44,263 nt of DNA from an uncultured Clostridia bacterium (GCA_947627935.1 CANQXY010000010.1:1-44263); one strand, 5' to 3'. Numbered from the stretch's first letter, positions 26,108-35,106 are shown. Notes: a model not told the origin generated them from the letters alone. Made by a program: numbers and translations.

Positions 26108-26719
26108 TTAATCATCATAATTTTCATAATCTATATCATCTTCGTTTTCATTTTCAGTTTCAGTTTCATCATATTCAAATTCAAGCATTTCATCTTTTTG
26201 TGGTTTTATAGGTTCTTTCTTTGTTTTTATTATTTCTTTTTTTCTTTCTTCGCCTTTAGAATTACTTTTTTTCATTTGTTTTATAATTTGTTCTGTTGTT
26301 TCTTTTTTGTTTTGCATACATTTATTCATAACACCATTTGTTTTATCTATTAATTCTGGTATATAATCTAAAATCTTATCAAAAGATGATGAATGATTTA
26401 CTGGTAATAATTTTACATTATTAGGTTGAACAATTAAAAATGCTATAGGATTTATTGTAACACCAGCACCACTTCCTCCACCAAAAGGTAATTTGTATTG
26501 TATTGATTCTTCTTTATCTCTTTTTTTATATTCATCTATAGTTTCACCTTTAAATTCACTTCCTCCTGCTGCAAAGCCAAAAGATACTTTTGATATTGGT
26601 ATTATTATAATATTATTTGAAGTTTCTATAGGCTCTCCAATTATAGTATTTACATCTATCATGTCCTTAATACTATTCATGGCTGTAACCATAAGACCTT
26701 CTATTGGATGTTCTGACAT
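26108..26719 (-). CDS. gerW: GerW/YtfJ-family sporulation protein
   Basis: About 203 residues. MSEHPIEGLMVTAMNSIKDM, IIIIPISKVSFGFAAGGSEF and FGGGSGAGVTINPIAFLIV are diagnostic of YtfJ/GerW, a forespore protein needed for normal spore germination in Bacillus. The family core is about 130 residues; here a Lys/Glu-rich, then Asp/Glu-rich tail (~135-203) is added. The start is the ATG at 26719 (MSEHPIEG): the ATG three codons earlier lies only 2 nt from the GGAG. It follows the DUF2953 gene with an overlap of about 47 nt, the arrangement known from Bacillus ytfI-ytfJ. Confidence 0.92.
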   Translation of the reverse strand: MSEHPIEGLMVTAMNSIKDMIDVNTIIGEPIETSNNIIIIPISKVSFGFAAGGSEFKGETIDEYKKRDKEESIQYKLPFGGGSGAGVTINPIAFLIVQPNNVKLLPVNHSSSFDKILDYIPELIDKTNGVMNKCMQNKKETTEQIIKQMKKSNSKGEERKKEIIKTKKEPIKPQKDEMLEFEYDETETENENEDDIDYENYDD

Positions 26720-27356
26720 TTTTCTCATCTCTCCTTTTTTTACTTAAGATATATATTATATAAATAATATGTATCATTTTTACATTAAATATACAGTCTA
26801 ATTGTATATTTAATAAATTTTCATTTGTATACACTGGAATTATATTAATTTTTTGTTTTTCAATATCTTTAATTTTGTTTCTTAATATAATTGGTATTAC
26901 ACTTGAAATTACTGCAAATATAATTGATGTAGTAGCAGCATTTTCTGTTCCTATTTCAACTTTTAAATCTAGATTTTTTATAATTAAATTCAATTGTTTT
27001 ATAGTTTCTAAAATATTAATATCTACTTTTATATTTTTTCTTAATAATTTGTTTTCTATGTCTTTTAATTTAGATTCTAATTTTAATTTTTCTAATTTTG
27101 ATTTTGTTATTTGAATATTTAAAATTTTAATTAATTTTAATATATATATCTTTATCTCTACTTCATAATTTTCTTTAAGATGCCTACCTTTAACCTTATT
27201 GCTTGTAAATCTTATATTATTAATATTTATTTCAATTTCTGAAAAAATCAATAAAATAGTTACTATACAAATAAAAAAAATTAAAAATAAAAAAAACAAT
27301 ATTATCGCCTCCTCTAGAAGCTTTAATATTATTTTTTCCATTTTTGGTATTTTCAT
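26673..27356 (-). CDS. DUF2953 membrane-anchored protein
   Basis: 227 residues: a hydrophobic N-terminal segment (~13-40), a Lys-rich helical middle, and the block VEIGTENAATTSIIFAVISS, then INIIPVYTNENLLNIQLDCIF, characteristic of DUF2953 (YtfI in Bacillus). The family's gene usually sits just before ytfJ/gerW and is linked to sporulation, without known activity. Its 3' end overlaps gerW by about 47 nt. It begins 3 nt after scpA, where scpB would normally intervene. The Arg-rich C-terminus (RTSNRRSYGYSHE) lies within the gerW overlap. Confidence 0.82.
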   Translation of the reverse strand: MKIPKMEKIILKLLEEAIILFFLFLIFFICIVTILLIFSEIEININNIRFTSNKVKGRHLKENYEVEIKIYILKLIKILNIQITKSKLEKLKLESKLKDIENKLLRKNIKVDINILETIKQLNLIIKNLDLKVEIGTENAATTSIIFAVISSVIPIILRNKIKDIEKQKINIIPVYTNENLLNIQLDCIFNVKMIHIIYIIYILSKKRRDEKNVRTSNRRSYGYSHE

Positions 27357-27359
27357 ACT

Positions 27360-28112
27360 TTAATTTCTTGAATTTTTTTCCACTAATATATCTGAAAATA
27401 ATTCTTCTTGAGTTGTTGTAACTTTGCTTCTTCTTGATAATTCTAACAATCCTGAAAATGCAGTTACAACTTCTTGTTTGTTGTGTTTTTTAATAGAAAA
27501 TAATTTATTAAATGTAAATCTTTTAGATTTAACAAGTACTTTTAACATTTCTTTTACTTTGCTAGCTACTGTATATGTATCTGTTATTGCAATTTTTTCT
27601 ATGTTTTGTGCGTTTATATTTATCTTTTCTTCATTTCTTTCAACTAAACTTTTATATAATTCTGGTATTAAATCAGCATTATATTCTCTTTCTAATTTTT
27701 GCTTTGGTAAAGTTATTTCTTCTGGAAGTTTATACATTCTATCTGAAAATATTAAGAAATTTTCTTTTAATTTTTTAGTTATTTCTTTATATTTTTTATA
27801 TTCTATTATCCTTCTTATTAATTCTTCTTCAGATACTTCCTCTTCTTCTGCTTCTTGTTTTGGAAGTAAATTTTTAGATTTTATATATAAAAGTGTTGAT
27901 GCCATTACTAAAAATTCACTTGTAATTTCTAAATTTTGTTCTTCCATTTCTTTTATATATTCTATATATTGATCAGTTATTTGACTTAAATTAATATCAT
28001 AGATATCCATTTTGTTTTTATCTATTAAATGACATAATAAATCTAATGGTCCTTCAAAATTATCAAGTTTAATAGAATACTTATTTGATTCTAAAGTTAA
28101 TATATTAGGCAT
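27360..28112 (-). CDS. scpA: Segregation and condensation protein A
   Basis: The kleisin of the bacterial SMC-ScpAB condensin, which organises and segregates the chromosome. N-terminal IKLDNFEGPLDLLCHLIDKN binds the SMC neck; MASTLLYIKSKNLLP follows at ~70-84, and a C-terminal winged helix (TFNKLFSIKKHNKQEVVTAF) binds the SMC head. Length (250) is normal. The start overlaps recX by 8 nt, which shows translational coupling. scpB, usually next, is not in the window. Part of the recA-recX-scpA-DUF2953-gerW string. Confidence 0.95.
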   Translation of the reverse strand: MPNILTLESNKYSIKLDNFEGPLDLLCHLIDKNKMDIYDINLSQITDQYIEYIKEMEEQNLEITSEFLVMASTLLYIKSKNLLPKQEAEEEEVSEEELIRRIIEYKKYKEITKKLKENFLIFSDRMYKLPEEITLPKQKLEREYNADLIPELYKSLVERNEEKININAQNIEKIAITDTYTVASKVKEMLKVLVKSKRFTFNKLFSIKKHNKQEVVTAFSGLLELSRRSKVTTTQEELFSDILVEKNSRN

Positions 28113-28560
28113 TTTCTTCTCCTTCTAAAGCATATTTTATACTTTCATATTTGTATCCTTTTTTTAATAAATATTGTTTTATTTCTTCATCATCCATAGA
28201 AGAATTTTTTTTGTATATGATATTTTGAGCCGATTTTTTTTCATATTCTTCTAGTTGTTCTTTATTTTCATATAAATAATCTTCTATTATATTTTTGTCT
28301 AATCCTTTTGATAATAATTTGTATTGTAATTCTTTTATAGACAAATTTTTTAAATTTATATATTCATCTACTAATTTTTTTATATAATTACTATCATTAA
28401 TGTAATTTGCATCTTTTAAATATTCAATTATATCATCTAATAAGTTTTCTTCTATTGTACCTGAAAACTTATTTCTAACTTCATATTCACTTCTTTTTTT
28501 AAACATTATATATTTTAATACTTTCGTTTTTTCTTTGTCAAATTCTTCTATAGTATACAT
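28105..28560 (-). CDS. recX: Regulatory protein RecX
   Basis: A 151-residue helical protein made of RecX three-helix repeats: ALKYIMFKKRSEYEVRNKF-type first repeat, LLDDIIEYLKDANYINDSNY, KELQYKLLSKGLDKNIIEDY and a last KQYLLKKGYKYESIKYAL. RecX binds along RecA filaments and inhibits strand exchange. Its location 117 nt downstream of recA on the same strand fits; a terminator stands between, so it depends on read-through or on its own promoter, which I did not identify. AAGAAGGAAG precedes the ATG. Confidence 0.88.
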   Translation of the reverse strand: MYTIEEFDKEKTKVLKYIMFKKRSEYEVRNKFSGTIEENLLDDIIEYLKDANYINDSNYIKKLVDEYINLKNLSIKELQYKLLSKGLDKNIIEDYLYENKEQLEEYEKKSAQNIIYKKNSSMDDEEIKQYLLKKGYKYESIKYALEGEENA

Positions 28561-28634
28561 ATCTTCCTTCTTTCTACTCCTACATTTTACTATACCAAAA
28601 ATAAAATATCAAGACAAATCTATTTAAATTAATT

Positions 28635-28671
28635 ATAAAAAAATAGGAGAATTTAAGTAATTCCCCTATTT
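28635..28671 (-). terminator. Terminator after recA
   Basis: AAATAGGAGAATT (28641-28653) pairs with AATTCCCCTATTT (28659-28671) with one weak pair; a T-run follows on the minus strand. Confidence 0.75.
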
Positions 28672-28677
28672 AATATA

Positions 28678-29727
28678 TTATTCTTCTGTGTCATCATCAT
28701 TTTTTTGAATTTCTTCTCCTAAACTCTGTTCAAATGCTTTTTCAAAGTTTTCTCTAACTTTTTTCTCAATTTCTGCCAAAACTTCTGGATTTTCTTTTAG
28801 ATATTCTTTAACATTTTCTCTACCTTGTGCTATTCTTTCTCCATTATAACTAAACCAAGAACCACTTTTTTCAATTATATCTAAATTTACAGCCATATCT
28901 AAAATATTTCCTGCTTTTGATATACCTTCTCCATATACTATATCAAATTCTGCCTCTCTAAATGGTGGAGCAACTTTATTTTTTATAACTTTTACTCTAA
29001 CTCTATTTCCTTTAACTTCACCATCTTGTTTAATGTTTTCTATTTTTCTTATATCTAATCTTACAGATGCATAAAATTTAAGTGCTCTACCACCTGTTGT
29101 TGTTTCTGGATTTCCAAACATTACACCTATTTTTTCTCTTAATTGATTTATAAATATAATAACTGTTTTAGATTTATTTATAGCTCCTGCTAGCTTTCTT
29201 AAAGCTTGTGACATAAGTCTTGCTTGTAAGCCCATATGAGAATCTCCCATATCTCCATCTATTTCAGCTTTTGGAACTAATGCTGCAACAGAATCAACTA
29301 CAATTACATCTAATGCTCCACTTCTAACTAATGCTTCTGTTATTTCTAAAGCTTGTTCACCTGTATCTGGTTGTGAAACTATTAAGTTATCTATTTCTAC
29401 TCCTAATTTTTTTGCATATACTGGATCTAGTGCATGTTCAGCATCTATAAATGCTGCTTCACCACCCATTTTTTGTGCTTCTGCAATTACATGTAATGCT
29501 AAAGTAGTTTTTCCAGATGATTCTGGTCCAAATACTTCAACAATTCTTCCTCTAGGAACTCCTCCTATTCCTAAAGCTATATCTAAGCTTAAAGCTCCTG
29601 TTGGAATTGCTTCTACTTCCATTGCTTTAAATTCTCCTAATTTCATTACAGATCCTTTTCCAAATTGTTTTTCAATTTGACCCATAGCCATTTCTAATGC
29701 CTTCTTTTTTTCTATGTTTTCTCCCAT
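28678..29727 (-). CDS. recA: Recombinase RecA
   Basis: The DNA strand-exchange ATPase and SOS co-protease. 349 residues with Walker [10 protein letters not shown] (67-75), the conserved [20 protein letters not shown], loop L2 [20 protein letters not shown] and the usual acidic C-terminal tail ([12 protein letters not shown]). AGGAGG precedes the ATG. The promoter at 29769-29796 is overlapped or followed by two dyads: CAAAC-N4-GTTT just downstream of the -10 and TTTGGTAT-N9-ATACCAAA across it. LexA-type control is therefore likely, although the sequence differs from the standard Firmicutes box. Confidence 0.99.
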   Translation of the reverse strand: MGENIEKKKALEMAMGQIEKQFGKGSVMKLGEFKAMEVEAIPTGALSLDIALGIGGVPRGRIVEVFGPESSGKTTLALHVIAEAQKMGGEAAFIDAEHALDPVYAKKLGVEIDNLIVSQPDTGEQALEITEALVRSGALDVIVVDSVAALVPKAEIDGDMGDSHMGLQARLMSQALRKLAGAINKSKTVIIFINQLREKIGVMFGNPETTTGGRALKFYASVRLDIRKIENIKQDGEVKGNRVRVKVIKNKVAPPFREAEFDIVYGEGISKAGNILDMAVNLDIIEKSGSWFSYNGERIAQGRENVKEYLKENPEVLAEIEKKVRENFEKAFEQSLGEEIQKNDDDTEE

Positions 29728-29747
29728 GTTTTTTCCTCCTAATAATT

Positions 29748-29760
29748 AAACTTTTGTTTG
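29748..29760 (-). promoter_or_regulatory. Candidate SOS (LexA-like) box of recA
   Basis: Minus strand CAAACAAAAGTTT: half-sites AAAC and GTTT four bases apart, close to the Firmicutes LexA box (GAAC-N4-GTTC) with one change per half. It lies between the -10 box and the start codon. The same motif occurs in the dinB promoter. Confidence 0.45.
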
Positions 29761-29768
29761 GTATTTTT

Positions 29769-29796
29769 ATTATATACCAAATTTTTGTTTTGTCAA
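29769..29796 (-). promoter_or_regulatory. Sigma-A promoter of recA
   Basis: Minus strand: TTGACA (29791-29796), 16-bp spacer, TATAAT (29769-29774). Confidence 0.8.
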
Positions 29797-29819
29797 TACT
29801 TTTTATTTTATTTTTTAAA

Positions 29820-31400
29820 TTATTTGCTCCAAGTTTTTAAATTGTAATATAAATTATACCAATTAGATTTAATATCTCCTGTTAAATCATCTCCAAATAA
29901 TACTGTAGTTTTTCCTGTGCAGATGCTTACATATGGTATATCATTTTTATATATTTCTTCTAATCTTGCATATTTTTCTCTTAATATATTTTCATCTGTT
30001 ATATTATTTATTTCTTGTAAAATTCTGTTTGTTTCTTCATTGTAATAATTTGCTAAATTATTTTCTCCAAAAAAAGTAGTTAAATCTGGACTTATTGGCA
30101 AGTTAGTTGTACATAAAATCATATCATAATTTTTATTTTGTAAATAATTATTATATTGTGTATCACTTGCTCTAATTATATTTACTCTTATTCCCTGATT
30201 ATCCAATTGTGTCTTAATTATTTCTGCAATTGTTACATTTGTATTATTACTTGCTTTTACAACTAAATTAAATGATAACCTTTCATTTCTGTTATTTAAA
30301 CGTTTCTGCCAATAATTATTTCTGTATCCCCAACCATTATTTACTAAAATCTCTTTAGCTTTTTCTGTATTAAACTCATATCCTAATTGTTTGTCTTGAT
30401 ATAACCAACTTCCATAGTCTAATGGAAAAGAAGAAGAATATGCTCTATTTGAAAATACATTAGCTACTATATTTCCTTTATCAATTGATCCTGCAATTGC
30501 CTGTCTTACATCAATATTTGATAATATACCATTTTGCATATTTAATGCTATAAATGTATGTTCTCTATTTTTTATTTCTTTTGAATTATATCCAATTGTT
30601 CCTACATAATTTTGAAAATTAACATTTGTCGTACTTATAAAATCAATACTACCTAATTTAAAAGCATTATATACTTCTCCCATAGAAGAGTATTTATTAA
30701 TAGTTATTTTTTGTATAAATAAGTTTTCTTTTTTCCACCAATTATTATTTTTTTCTAATACAATATTTGAATCTTGTACTTCTGATATTTTATACATACC
30801 TGTGCCAATTATTTTATTATTTTTTTGAGTATTTAAAAAATCTTCTCCTTCAAAATAACTTTTACTTATAATAGGAAATGATAAATTATATTCAAAAAAA
30901 GGTACATTTCTATCTAAACTTATTTTTATTGTAGTATTATCTATTACATCAACACCTGATACATATTGAACATTATATGAATATATAGAATCAGTATCTT
31001 TTAATCTATCTATTGTAAATCTTACATCTTCACCTGTAAATTTTTCTCCATTTGACCAAACTACATCATCTCTTAATTTTATTATATATGCATTGTCTCC
31101 TGTTTTTGCCCATTCTGTTGCTAATGCTCCTTCTAATTTAAAATCTTCTGTTATATTTATCAATGGATCAAAAATTAGTTTTGAAATTTCTTGGACATTT
31201 CTATTTTTACTTATAATAGGGTTAATATTGTCTAATCCTGCTATAGCTAAATTCATTTCAGAACTTTTTTCTGGTTGAGTATTTTCTTCTGGATTTATAC
31301 CTTTTGTTTTTGAATCATTACTACTTATCTTATATATAGCAAATATAACTATTATAGCTATAAATACTATAAATATATATTTATAAAAATTACTTTTCAT
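29820..31400 (-). CDS. Peptide-type ABC transporter solute-binding protein (SBP family 5)
   Basis: 526 residues. An N-terminal membrane segment (YIFIVFIAIIVIFAIY) is followed by the family 5 fold: NINPIISKNRNVQEISKLIF, WSNGEKFTGEDVRFTIDRL and C-terminal YDMILCTTNLPISPD. Such proteins capture oligopeptides or nickel chelates for ABC importers. Unlike typical Gram-positive members there is no lipobox cysteine, so anchoring is by an uncleaved signal helix. No permease or ATPase gene is near, so it is an orphan that must use a distant transporter or serve as a sensor. It sits between spoVS and recA. GAGGTG precedes the ATG. Confidence 0.88.
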   Translation of the reverse strand: MKSNFYKYIFIVFIAIIVIFAIYKISSNDSKTKGINPEENTQPEKSSEMNLAIAGLDNINPIISKNRNVQEISKLIFDPLINITEDFKLEGALATEWAKTGDNAYIIKLRDDVVWSNGEKFTGEDVRFTIDRLKDTDSIYSYNVQYVSGVDVIDNTTIKISLDRNVPFFEYNLSFPIISKSYFEGEDFLNTQKNNKIIGTGMYKISEVQDSNIVLEKNNNWWKKENLFIQKITINKYSSMGEVYNAFKLGSIDFISTTNVNFQNYVGTIGYNSKEIKNREHTFIALNMQNGILSNIDVRQAIAGSIDKGNIVANVFSNRAYSSSFPLDYGSWLYQDKQLGYEFNTEKAKEILVNNGWGYRNNYWQKRLNNRNERLSFNLVVKASNNTNVTIAEIIKTQLDNQGIRVNIIRASDTQYNNYLQNKNYDMILCTTNLPISPDLTTFFGENNLANYYNEETNRILQEINNITDENILREKYARLEEIYKNDIPYVSICTGKTTVLFGDDLTGDIKSNWYNLYYNLKTWSK

Positions 31401-31485
31401 AATTCACCTCTTTTTCATTTGTAATAATACATTAAAGTTATCTTTTTTTCAATATTTTTTTGTAATTTATTATAATTTTAAAAAT

Positions 31486-31534
31486 AAAAAAGGACAACTA
31501 ATATTAACTAAATTAAAGTTAATATAATTGCCCC
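31486..31534 (-). terminator. Terminator after spoVS
   Basis: GGACAACTAATATTAAC (31492-31508) pairs with GTTAATATAATTGCCCC (31518-31534) with mismatches; T-run on the minus strand. Confidence 0.7.
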
Positions 31535-31551
31535 TATAATATATATAAATC

Positions 31552-31815
31552 TTATTTTCTAGATTCTACAATAAGCTTTATACCTGTTCTGTCTTCCCCC
31601 TCAACTTCAACTTCCGCAAATGCAGGTATACAAACTAAATCTACTCCAGCTGGTGCTACAAACCCTCTTGCTATTGCTACTGCTTTTACTGCTTGATTTA
31701 GAGCTCCTGCTCCAATTGCTTGCATTTCTGCTTTTTGTGATTCTTTAACCAATCCTGCAATAGCTCCTGCTACTGAATTAGGATTTGATTTTGATGAAAT
31801 TTTTAAAATTTCCAT
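31552..31815 (-). CDS. spoVS: Stage V sporulation protein S
   Basis: An 87-residue Alba-fold protein almost identical to the family throughout: MEILKISSKSNPNSVAGAIA, QAIGAGALNQAVKAVAIARG, FVAPAGVDLVCIPAF and a C-terminal GIKLIVESRK. In Bacillus it affects septation and spore coat assembly and is under sporulation control. Upstream lie a sigma-A-like promoter (31869-31897) and an exact Spo0A box. It follows ymdB on the same strand, as in Bacillus. AGGAGG precedes the ATG. Confidence 0.97.
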   Translation of the reverse strand: MEILKISSKSNPNSVAGAIAGLVKESQKAEMQAIGAGALNQAVKAVAIARGFVAPAGVDLVCIPAFAEVEVEGEDRTGIKLIVESRK

Positions 31816-31868
31816 TTTCTTTTGCCTCCTATAATATTAAAATTTTGTTGCAACTTTTTACAAACCGT

Positions 31869-31897
31869 ATTTTACAATATATGGTAAAACATGTCTA
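31869..31897 (-). promoter_or_regulatory. Putative promoter of spoVS
   Basis: Minus strand: TAGACA (31892-31897), 17-bp spacer, TAAAAT (31869-31874); each hexamer differs from consensus at one base. Confidence 0.5.
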
Positions 31898-31946
31898 GTG
31901 TTTTTGGAAATTTTTTACTTTTTTTCATCGCCTATTATATGTTTTT

Positions 31947-31953
31947 TTCGACA
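31947..31953 (-). promoter_or_regulatory. Candidate Spo0A box upstream of spoVS
   Basis: Minus strand TGTCGAA, an exact match to the Bacillus 0A-box core, about 50 bp upstream of the putative -35 box. A 7-base match alone could occur a few times in this window by chance. Confidence 0.35.
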
Positions 31954-32010
31954 AATGTCTTTTTTTATAATTATATAAATACTTTATTTAAATTTATATA
32001 ACAAAAAGTT

Positions 32011-32781
32011 CTATAAATTTACTCTTTTGATTGATGTAACTTTATTAGTATTATCATTAATTTCAAATATGCAACTATTAAAAATTGCTTTTCCATTTGC
32101 AATTTTATATCTTTCAGGTAAAGTAGTTTCAAATCTTTTTATCGAAGCTTGTATATCCATTCCTATTACTGAATGTTCTGGTCCTGTCATTCCTATATCA
32201 GTAATATATCCTGTTCCATTTGGCAATATTTTTTCATCAGCTGTTTGTACATGTGTATGTGTTCCAAATATAATAGTTACCTTTCCATCTAAATAGTGTC
32301 CCATTGCTATTTTTTCTGCAGTTGCTTCTGCATGGAAATCAATTATTATTATATCTACTTTATTTTTTATTTCTTCTATTATTTTATTTACAACTAAGAA
32401 AGGATTTTCAGATAATACCCCCATATCTACTCTTCCTATTAAATTTATAACTGCTATTTTTTTATTTTTGCAATTATATATTTCATATCCTCTGCCTAAT
32501 ACTCCTTCTGGATAATTTGCAGGTCTAATCAATTTAGGGTTATCAATAAATTTAAAAATATCTTTTTTACCCCAAGTATGATTTCCCATAGTTACCACAT
32601 CTGTTCCAAAAGATACAATATCATTAAAGTTTTTTTCTGTTATTCCCATCCCTTCTGCTGAATTTTCTCCATTAACTATTATAAAATCTATATTTTCTTT
32701 ATTTTTTAGATTTTGTAAAACATTTCCTAATTTTTTAACTCCTATTTCTCCAACTATATCTCCTACAGCTAAAATTTTCAA
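32011..32781 (-). CDS. ymdB: YmdB-family metallophosphoesterase
   Basis: 256 residues with the calcineurin-like metal motifs MKILAVGDIVGEIG, IIVNGENSAEGMGI, MGNHTWGKKDIF, IIIDFHAEATAEK and FGTHTHVQTAD. YmdB hydrolyses 2',3'-cyclic nucleotides (reported for the Bacillus protein) and influences biofilm versus motility decisions. The start codon is TTG at 32781, with GAAGGAA upstream. It lies downstream of rny as in Bacillus, but an extra 115-codon gene separates them here. Confidence 0.95.
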   Translation of the reverse strand: MKILAVGDIVGEIGVKKLGNVLQNLKNKENIDFIIVNGENSAEGMGITEKNFNDIVSFGTDVVTMGNHTWGKKDIFKFIDNPKLIRPANYPEGVLGRGYEIYNCKNKKIAVINLIGRVDMGVLSENPFLVVNKIIEEIKNKVDIIIIDFHAEATAEKIAMGHYLDGKVTIIFGTHTHVQTADEKILPNGTGYITDIGMTGPEHSVIGMDIQASIKRFETTLPERYKIANGKAIFNSCIFEINDNTNKVTSIKRVNL

Positions 32782-32842
32782 TATAATTCCTTCTTTCTAT
32801 TTATATTATTACTTTTATGATACTATAAAGTTATATAAAAGT

Positions 32843-32875
32843 AAAGGTCACCTTAATAAAATAAAGATGACCTTT
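32843..32875 (-). terminator. Terminator between the 115-residue gene and ymdB
   Basis: AAAGGTCA (32843-32850) pairs with TGACCTTT (32868-32875) around a long AT-rich loop; T's follow on the minus strand. Confidence 0.6.
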
Positions 32876-32901
32876 TGTTCTAACAATAAAATTTTATTGT
32901 T

Positions 32902-33249
32902 TTAGGATAACATATCTATATATGTGTAATCCTCAACATGGAACTCAATGCATTGTACTTCAGGATACTTTTTTCTCATAAGATTATCTTTTTTGATATT
33001 AGCAAGTAGCCTTTTCATAATATCTATAATTCTACTAATATCTTTTATATCTATTTTTTTTAGTGGAATTAAATCAACTTGGCTTTCTGCTCTTTTTATA
33101 TCTTCTTTTTCAATTTCTCCTCTTATGAGTACTATTTGTTTTTTTGATACTAAATAGTAAGCTTCAGCTTTTATACCTGTTTCTAAATCAATGAAATAGA
33201 TATTGTTTTCTTCATTTATATCCCGAAGAATATTGTCTTTAATCTCCAT
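32902..33249 (-). CDS. Unknown 115-residue protein between rny and ymdB
   Basis: A soluble, charged protein with alternating strand/helix character. The N-terminal half (NIYFIDLETGIKAEAYYLVS, QIVLIRGEIEKEDIKR) looks beta-rich; the middle is a Lys/Ile-rich helix (DISRIIDIMKRLLANIKKD), and the end is acidic (FHVEDYTYIDML). I recognise no family. GTAGGAGG at good spacing supports the ATG. Position within the conserved rny-ymdB-spoVS order hints at an RNA-related or developmental role, but that is inference from location only. Confidence 0.7.
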   Translation of the reverse strand: MEIKDNILRDINEENNIYFIDLETGIKAEAYYLVSKKQIVLIRGEIEKEDIKRAESQVDLIPLKKIDIKDISRIIDIMKRLLANIKKDNLMRKKYPEVQCIEFHVEDYTYIDMLS

Positions 33250-33330
33250 GTATTTTTACCTCCTACATTTTTTTAGAACAACCATATTATAACACTTATT
33301 TTATTATATTTCAAATTATTAATTAAAATC

Positions 33331-33369
33331 AAAAAGAATATAAATTTATTTCTAAATTTATATTCTTTT
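33331..33369 (-). terminator. Terminator after rny
   Basis: A long near-perfect stem (about 17 bp, AAAAGAATATAAATTTA with its complement) with a small loop, followed by T's on the minus strand. Confidence 0.82.
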
Positions 33370-33373
33370 ATTT

Positions 33374-34915
33374 TTATTTGGCATAATCTATTGCTCTAGA
33401 TTCTCTAATGACATTTACTTTGATTTGTCCTGGATAATCCATTTCATCTTCAATTTTTTTAGCTACATCTCTAGCTAGTATTGTCATTTTGTCATCATTT
33501 ATTTCATCTGGTTTTACTATAATTCTTATTTCACGTCCTGCTTGTATAGCAAAAGATTTTTCTACACCTTCAAATGAATCAGCAATTTGTTCTAGATTTT
33601 CTAATCTTTTAATATATGCCTCTAATGTTTCTCTTCTAGCACCTGGTCTTGATGCTGATATAGCATCTGCAGCTTGTACTAGAACAGCTTCTAATGTTTG
33701 AGGTTCAACATCACCATGATGAGCTTCAACTGCATTAATTACTAGAGGATTTTCTTTGTATTTTTTAAGTATATCTACACCTATTTCTACGTGTGTACCT
33801 TCCATATCATGATCTAAAGCTTTTCCTATATCATGTAATAATCCAGCTCTTCTTGCTCTTTTAGGATCTAATCCTAATTCTTCTGCCATTATTCTAGCTA
33901 AATTTGATACTTCAATAGAGTGGTTTAGTACATTTTGTCCATAACTTGTTCTGTATTTTAATTTTCCTATAAGCTTTACTATGTCTGGATGTAGTCCATT
34001 AACACCTGTTTCTAATATTGCTCTTTCTCCTTCTGCTTTAATTGTTGCTTCTACCTCTTCTTTAGCCTTTTCAACCATTTCTTCAATTTTTGCTGGATGA
34101 ATTCTTCCATCTTCAATTAATTTTTCTAGAGCAATTTTAGCAACTTCTCTTCTTAGTGGATCAAATCCTGATAGAATTACTGCTTCTGGTGTATCATCAA
34201 TTATTAAATCAATTCCTGTAAGTGTTTCTAAAGCCTTTATGTTTCTACCTTCTCTACCAATAATTCTTCCTTTCATATCATCATTTGGAAGTGATACTAT
34301 TGATACAGTAGTTTCTGAAGTATGATCTGCAGCACATTTTTGTATTGCATATCCTATTATTTCTTTGGCATTTTTATTTGCATCTTCCTTTGCTTTTTGG
34401 TCTAATTCTCTAAGTAATGCTGCTTTTTCACTAGTTATTTGTCTTTCTATTTCACTAAGTAATCTTTGTTTTGCTTCTTCTTTAGTTAAGCCAGTAATTC
34501 TTTGAAGTTCTTCCATTTCTTTTTCATACAAAGTTTCTAATTCTTGACTTCTAATTTCAAGATCATTTCTAGTTTGTTCAATTTCTTTTTCTTTTTGGTC
34601 AAAACTTTCAGAACGTCTTTCCAAATTTTCTTCTTTTTGTATAATTCTAGCTTCTTGTTTTTGTATTTCGCCTCTTCTTTCTTTAATCTCTTGATCTAAT
34701 TCTTTTCTACTATTCATTATTTCTTCTTTAGCTTTAAAAATTTCTTCTTTTTTCATATTTTCTGCTTCAATTTTAGCTAAATCGACTAATCTTTTAGCTT
34801 CTTTTTCAGCACCTTCAATTTTAGATTCAGCAACTTTTTTTCTTAATGTCATACCTATTGGAATGCCTATTGCTAATGAGATTAAGACAGCGGCTACTAT
34901 GATTAAAGCATTCAT
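33374..34915 (-). CDS. rny: Ribonuclease Y
   Basis: Membrane-bound endoribonuclease that initiates mRNA decay in Firmicutes. About 513 residues: N-terminal membrane helix ([18 protein letters not shown]), long Glu/Lys coiled coil (~30-200), KH domain ([20 protein letters not shown]), and HD domain with [15 protein letters not shown] and [13 protein letters not shown]. Two ATGs are possible; the one at 34915 (MNALIIV) has AGAGG at 9 nt, while the one two codons earlier is too close (3 nt). A promoter lies at 35005-35033. First gene of the rny - unknown - ymdB - spoVS run. Confidence 0.97.
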   Translation of the reverse strand: MNALIIVAAVLISLAIGIPIGMTLRKKVAESKIEGAEKEAKRLVDLAKIEAENMKKEEIFKAKEEIMNSRKELDQEIKERRGEIQKQEARIIQKEENLERRSESFDQKEKEIEQTRNDLEIRSQELETLYEKEMEELQRITGLTKEEAKQRLLSEIERQITSEKAALLRELDQKAKEDANKNAKEIIGYAIQKCAADHTSETTVSIVSLPNDDMKGRIIGREGRNIKALETLTGIDLIIDDTPEAVILSGFDPLRREVAKIALEKLIEDGRIHPAKIEEMVEKAKEEVEATIKAEGERAILETGVNGLHPDIVKLIGKLKYRTSYGQNVLNHSIEVSNLARIMAEELGLDPKRARRAGLLHDIGKALDHDMEGTHVEIGVDILKKYKENPLVINAVEAHHGDVEPQTLEAVLVQAADAISASRPGARRETLEAYIKRLENLEQIADSFEGVEKSFAIQAGREIRIIVKPDEINDDKMTILARDVAKKIEDEMDYPGQIKVNVIRESRAIDYAK

Positions 34916-35004
34916 AATCATACACCTCTTTCTTATTAAATTTTCAATGTTCGAATAAAATATATAAATTTAAATTATTCTTTTAATATATTTCTTCCTA
35001 TTAT

Positions 35005-35033
35005 ATTTTATCTTTATTATGGCAAACTGTCAA
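35005..35033 (-). promoter_or_regulatory. Sigma-A promoter of rny
   Basis: Minus strand: TTGACA (35028-35033), 17-bp spacer, TAAAAT (35005-35010), about 90 bp before the start codon. Confidence 0.72.
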
Positions 35034-35045
35034 GTCATAATATAT

Positions 35046-35084
35046 AAAAAATAAATTAGTCTTTGCCATAAAAACTAATTTATT
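35046..35084 (-). terminator. Terminator after the dinB-alkD-DUF3006-MBL operon
   Basis: ATAAATTAGT (35051-35060) pairs with ACTAATTTAT (35074-35083), followed by T's on the minus strand. Confidence 0.72.
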
Positions 35085-35106
35085 TTTATAATCAATTATA
35101 AGTTAT

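Noticed and set aside
27424..27972. 182-codon plus-strand ORF opposite scpA
   Set aside because: Antisense shadow of a well-identified gene, Ser/Leu-rich composition, no ribosome binding site.
34940..34965. CGAAC near the rny start as a canonical LexA box
   Set aside because: Only one half-site is present; no paired GTTCG at 4-nt spacing.
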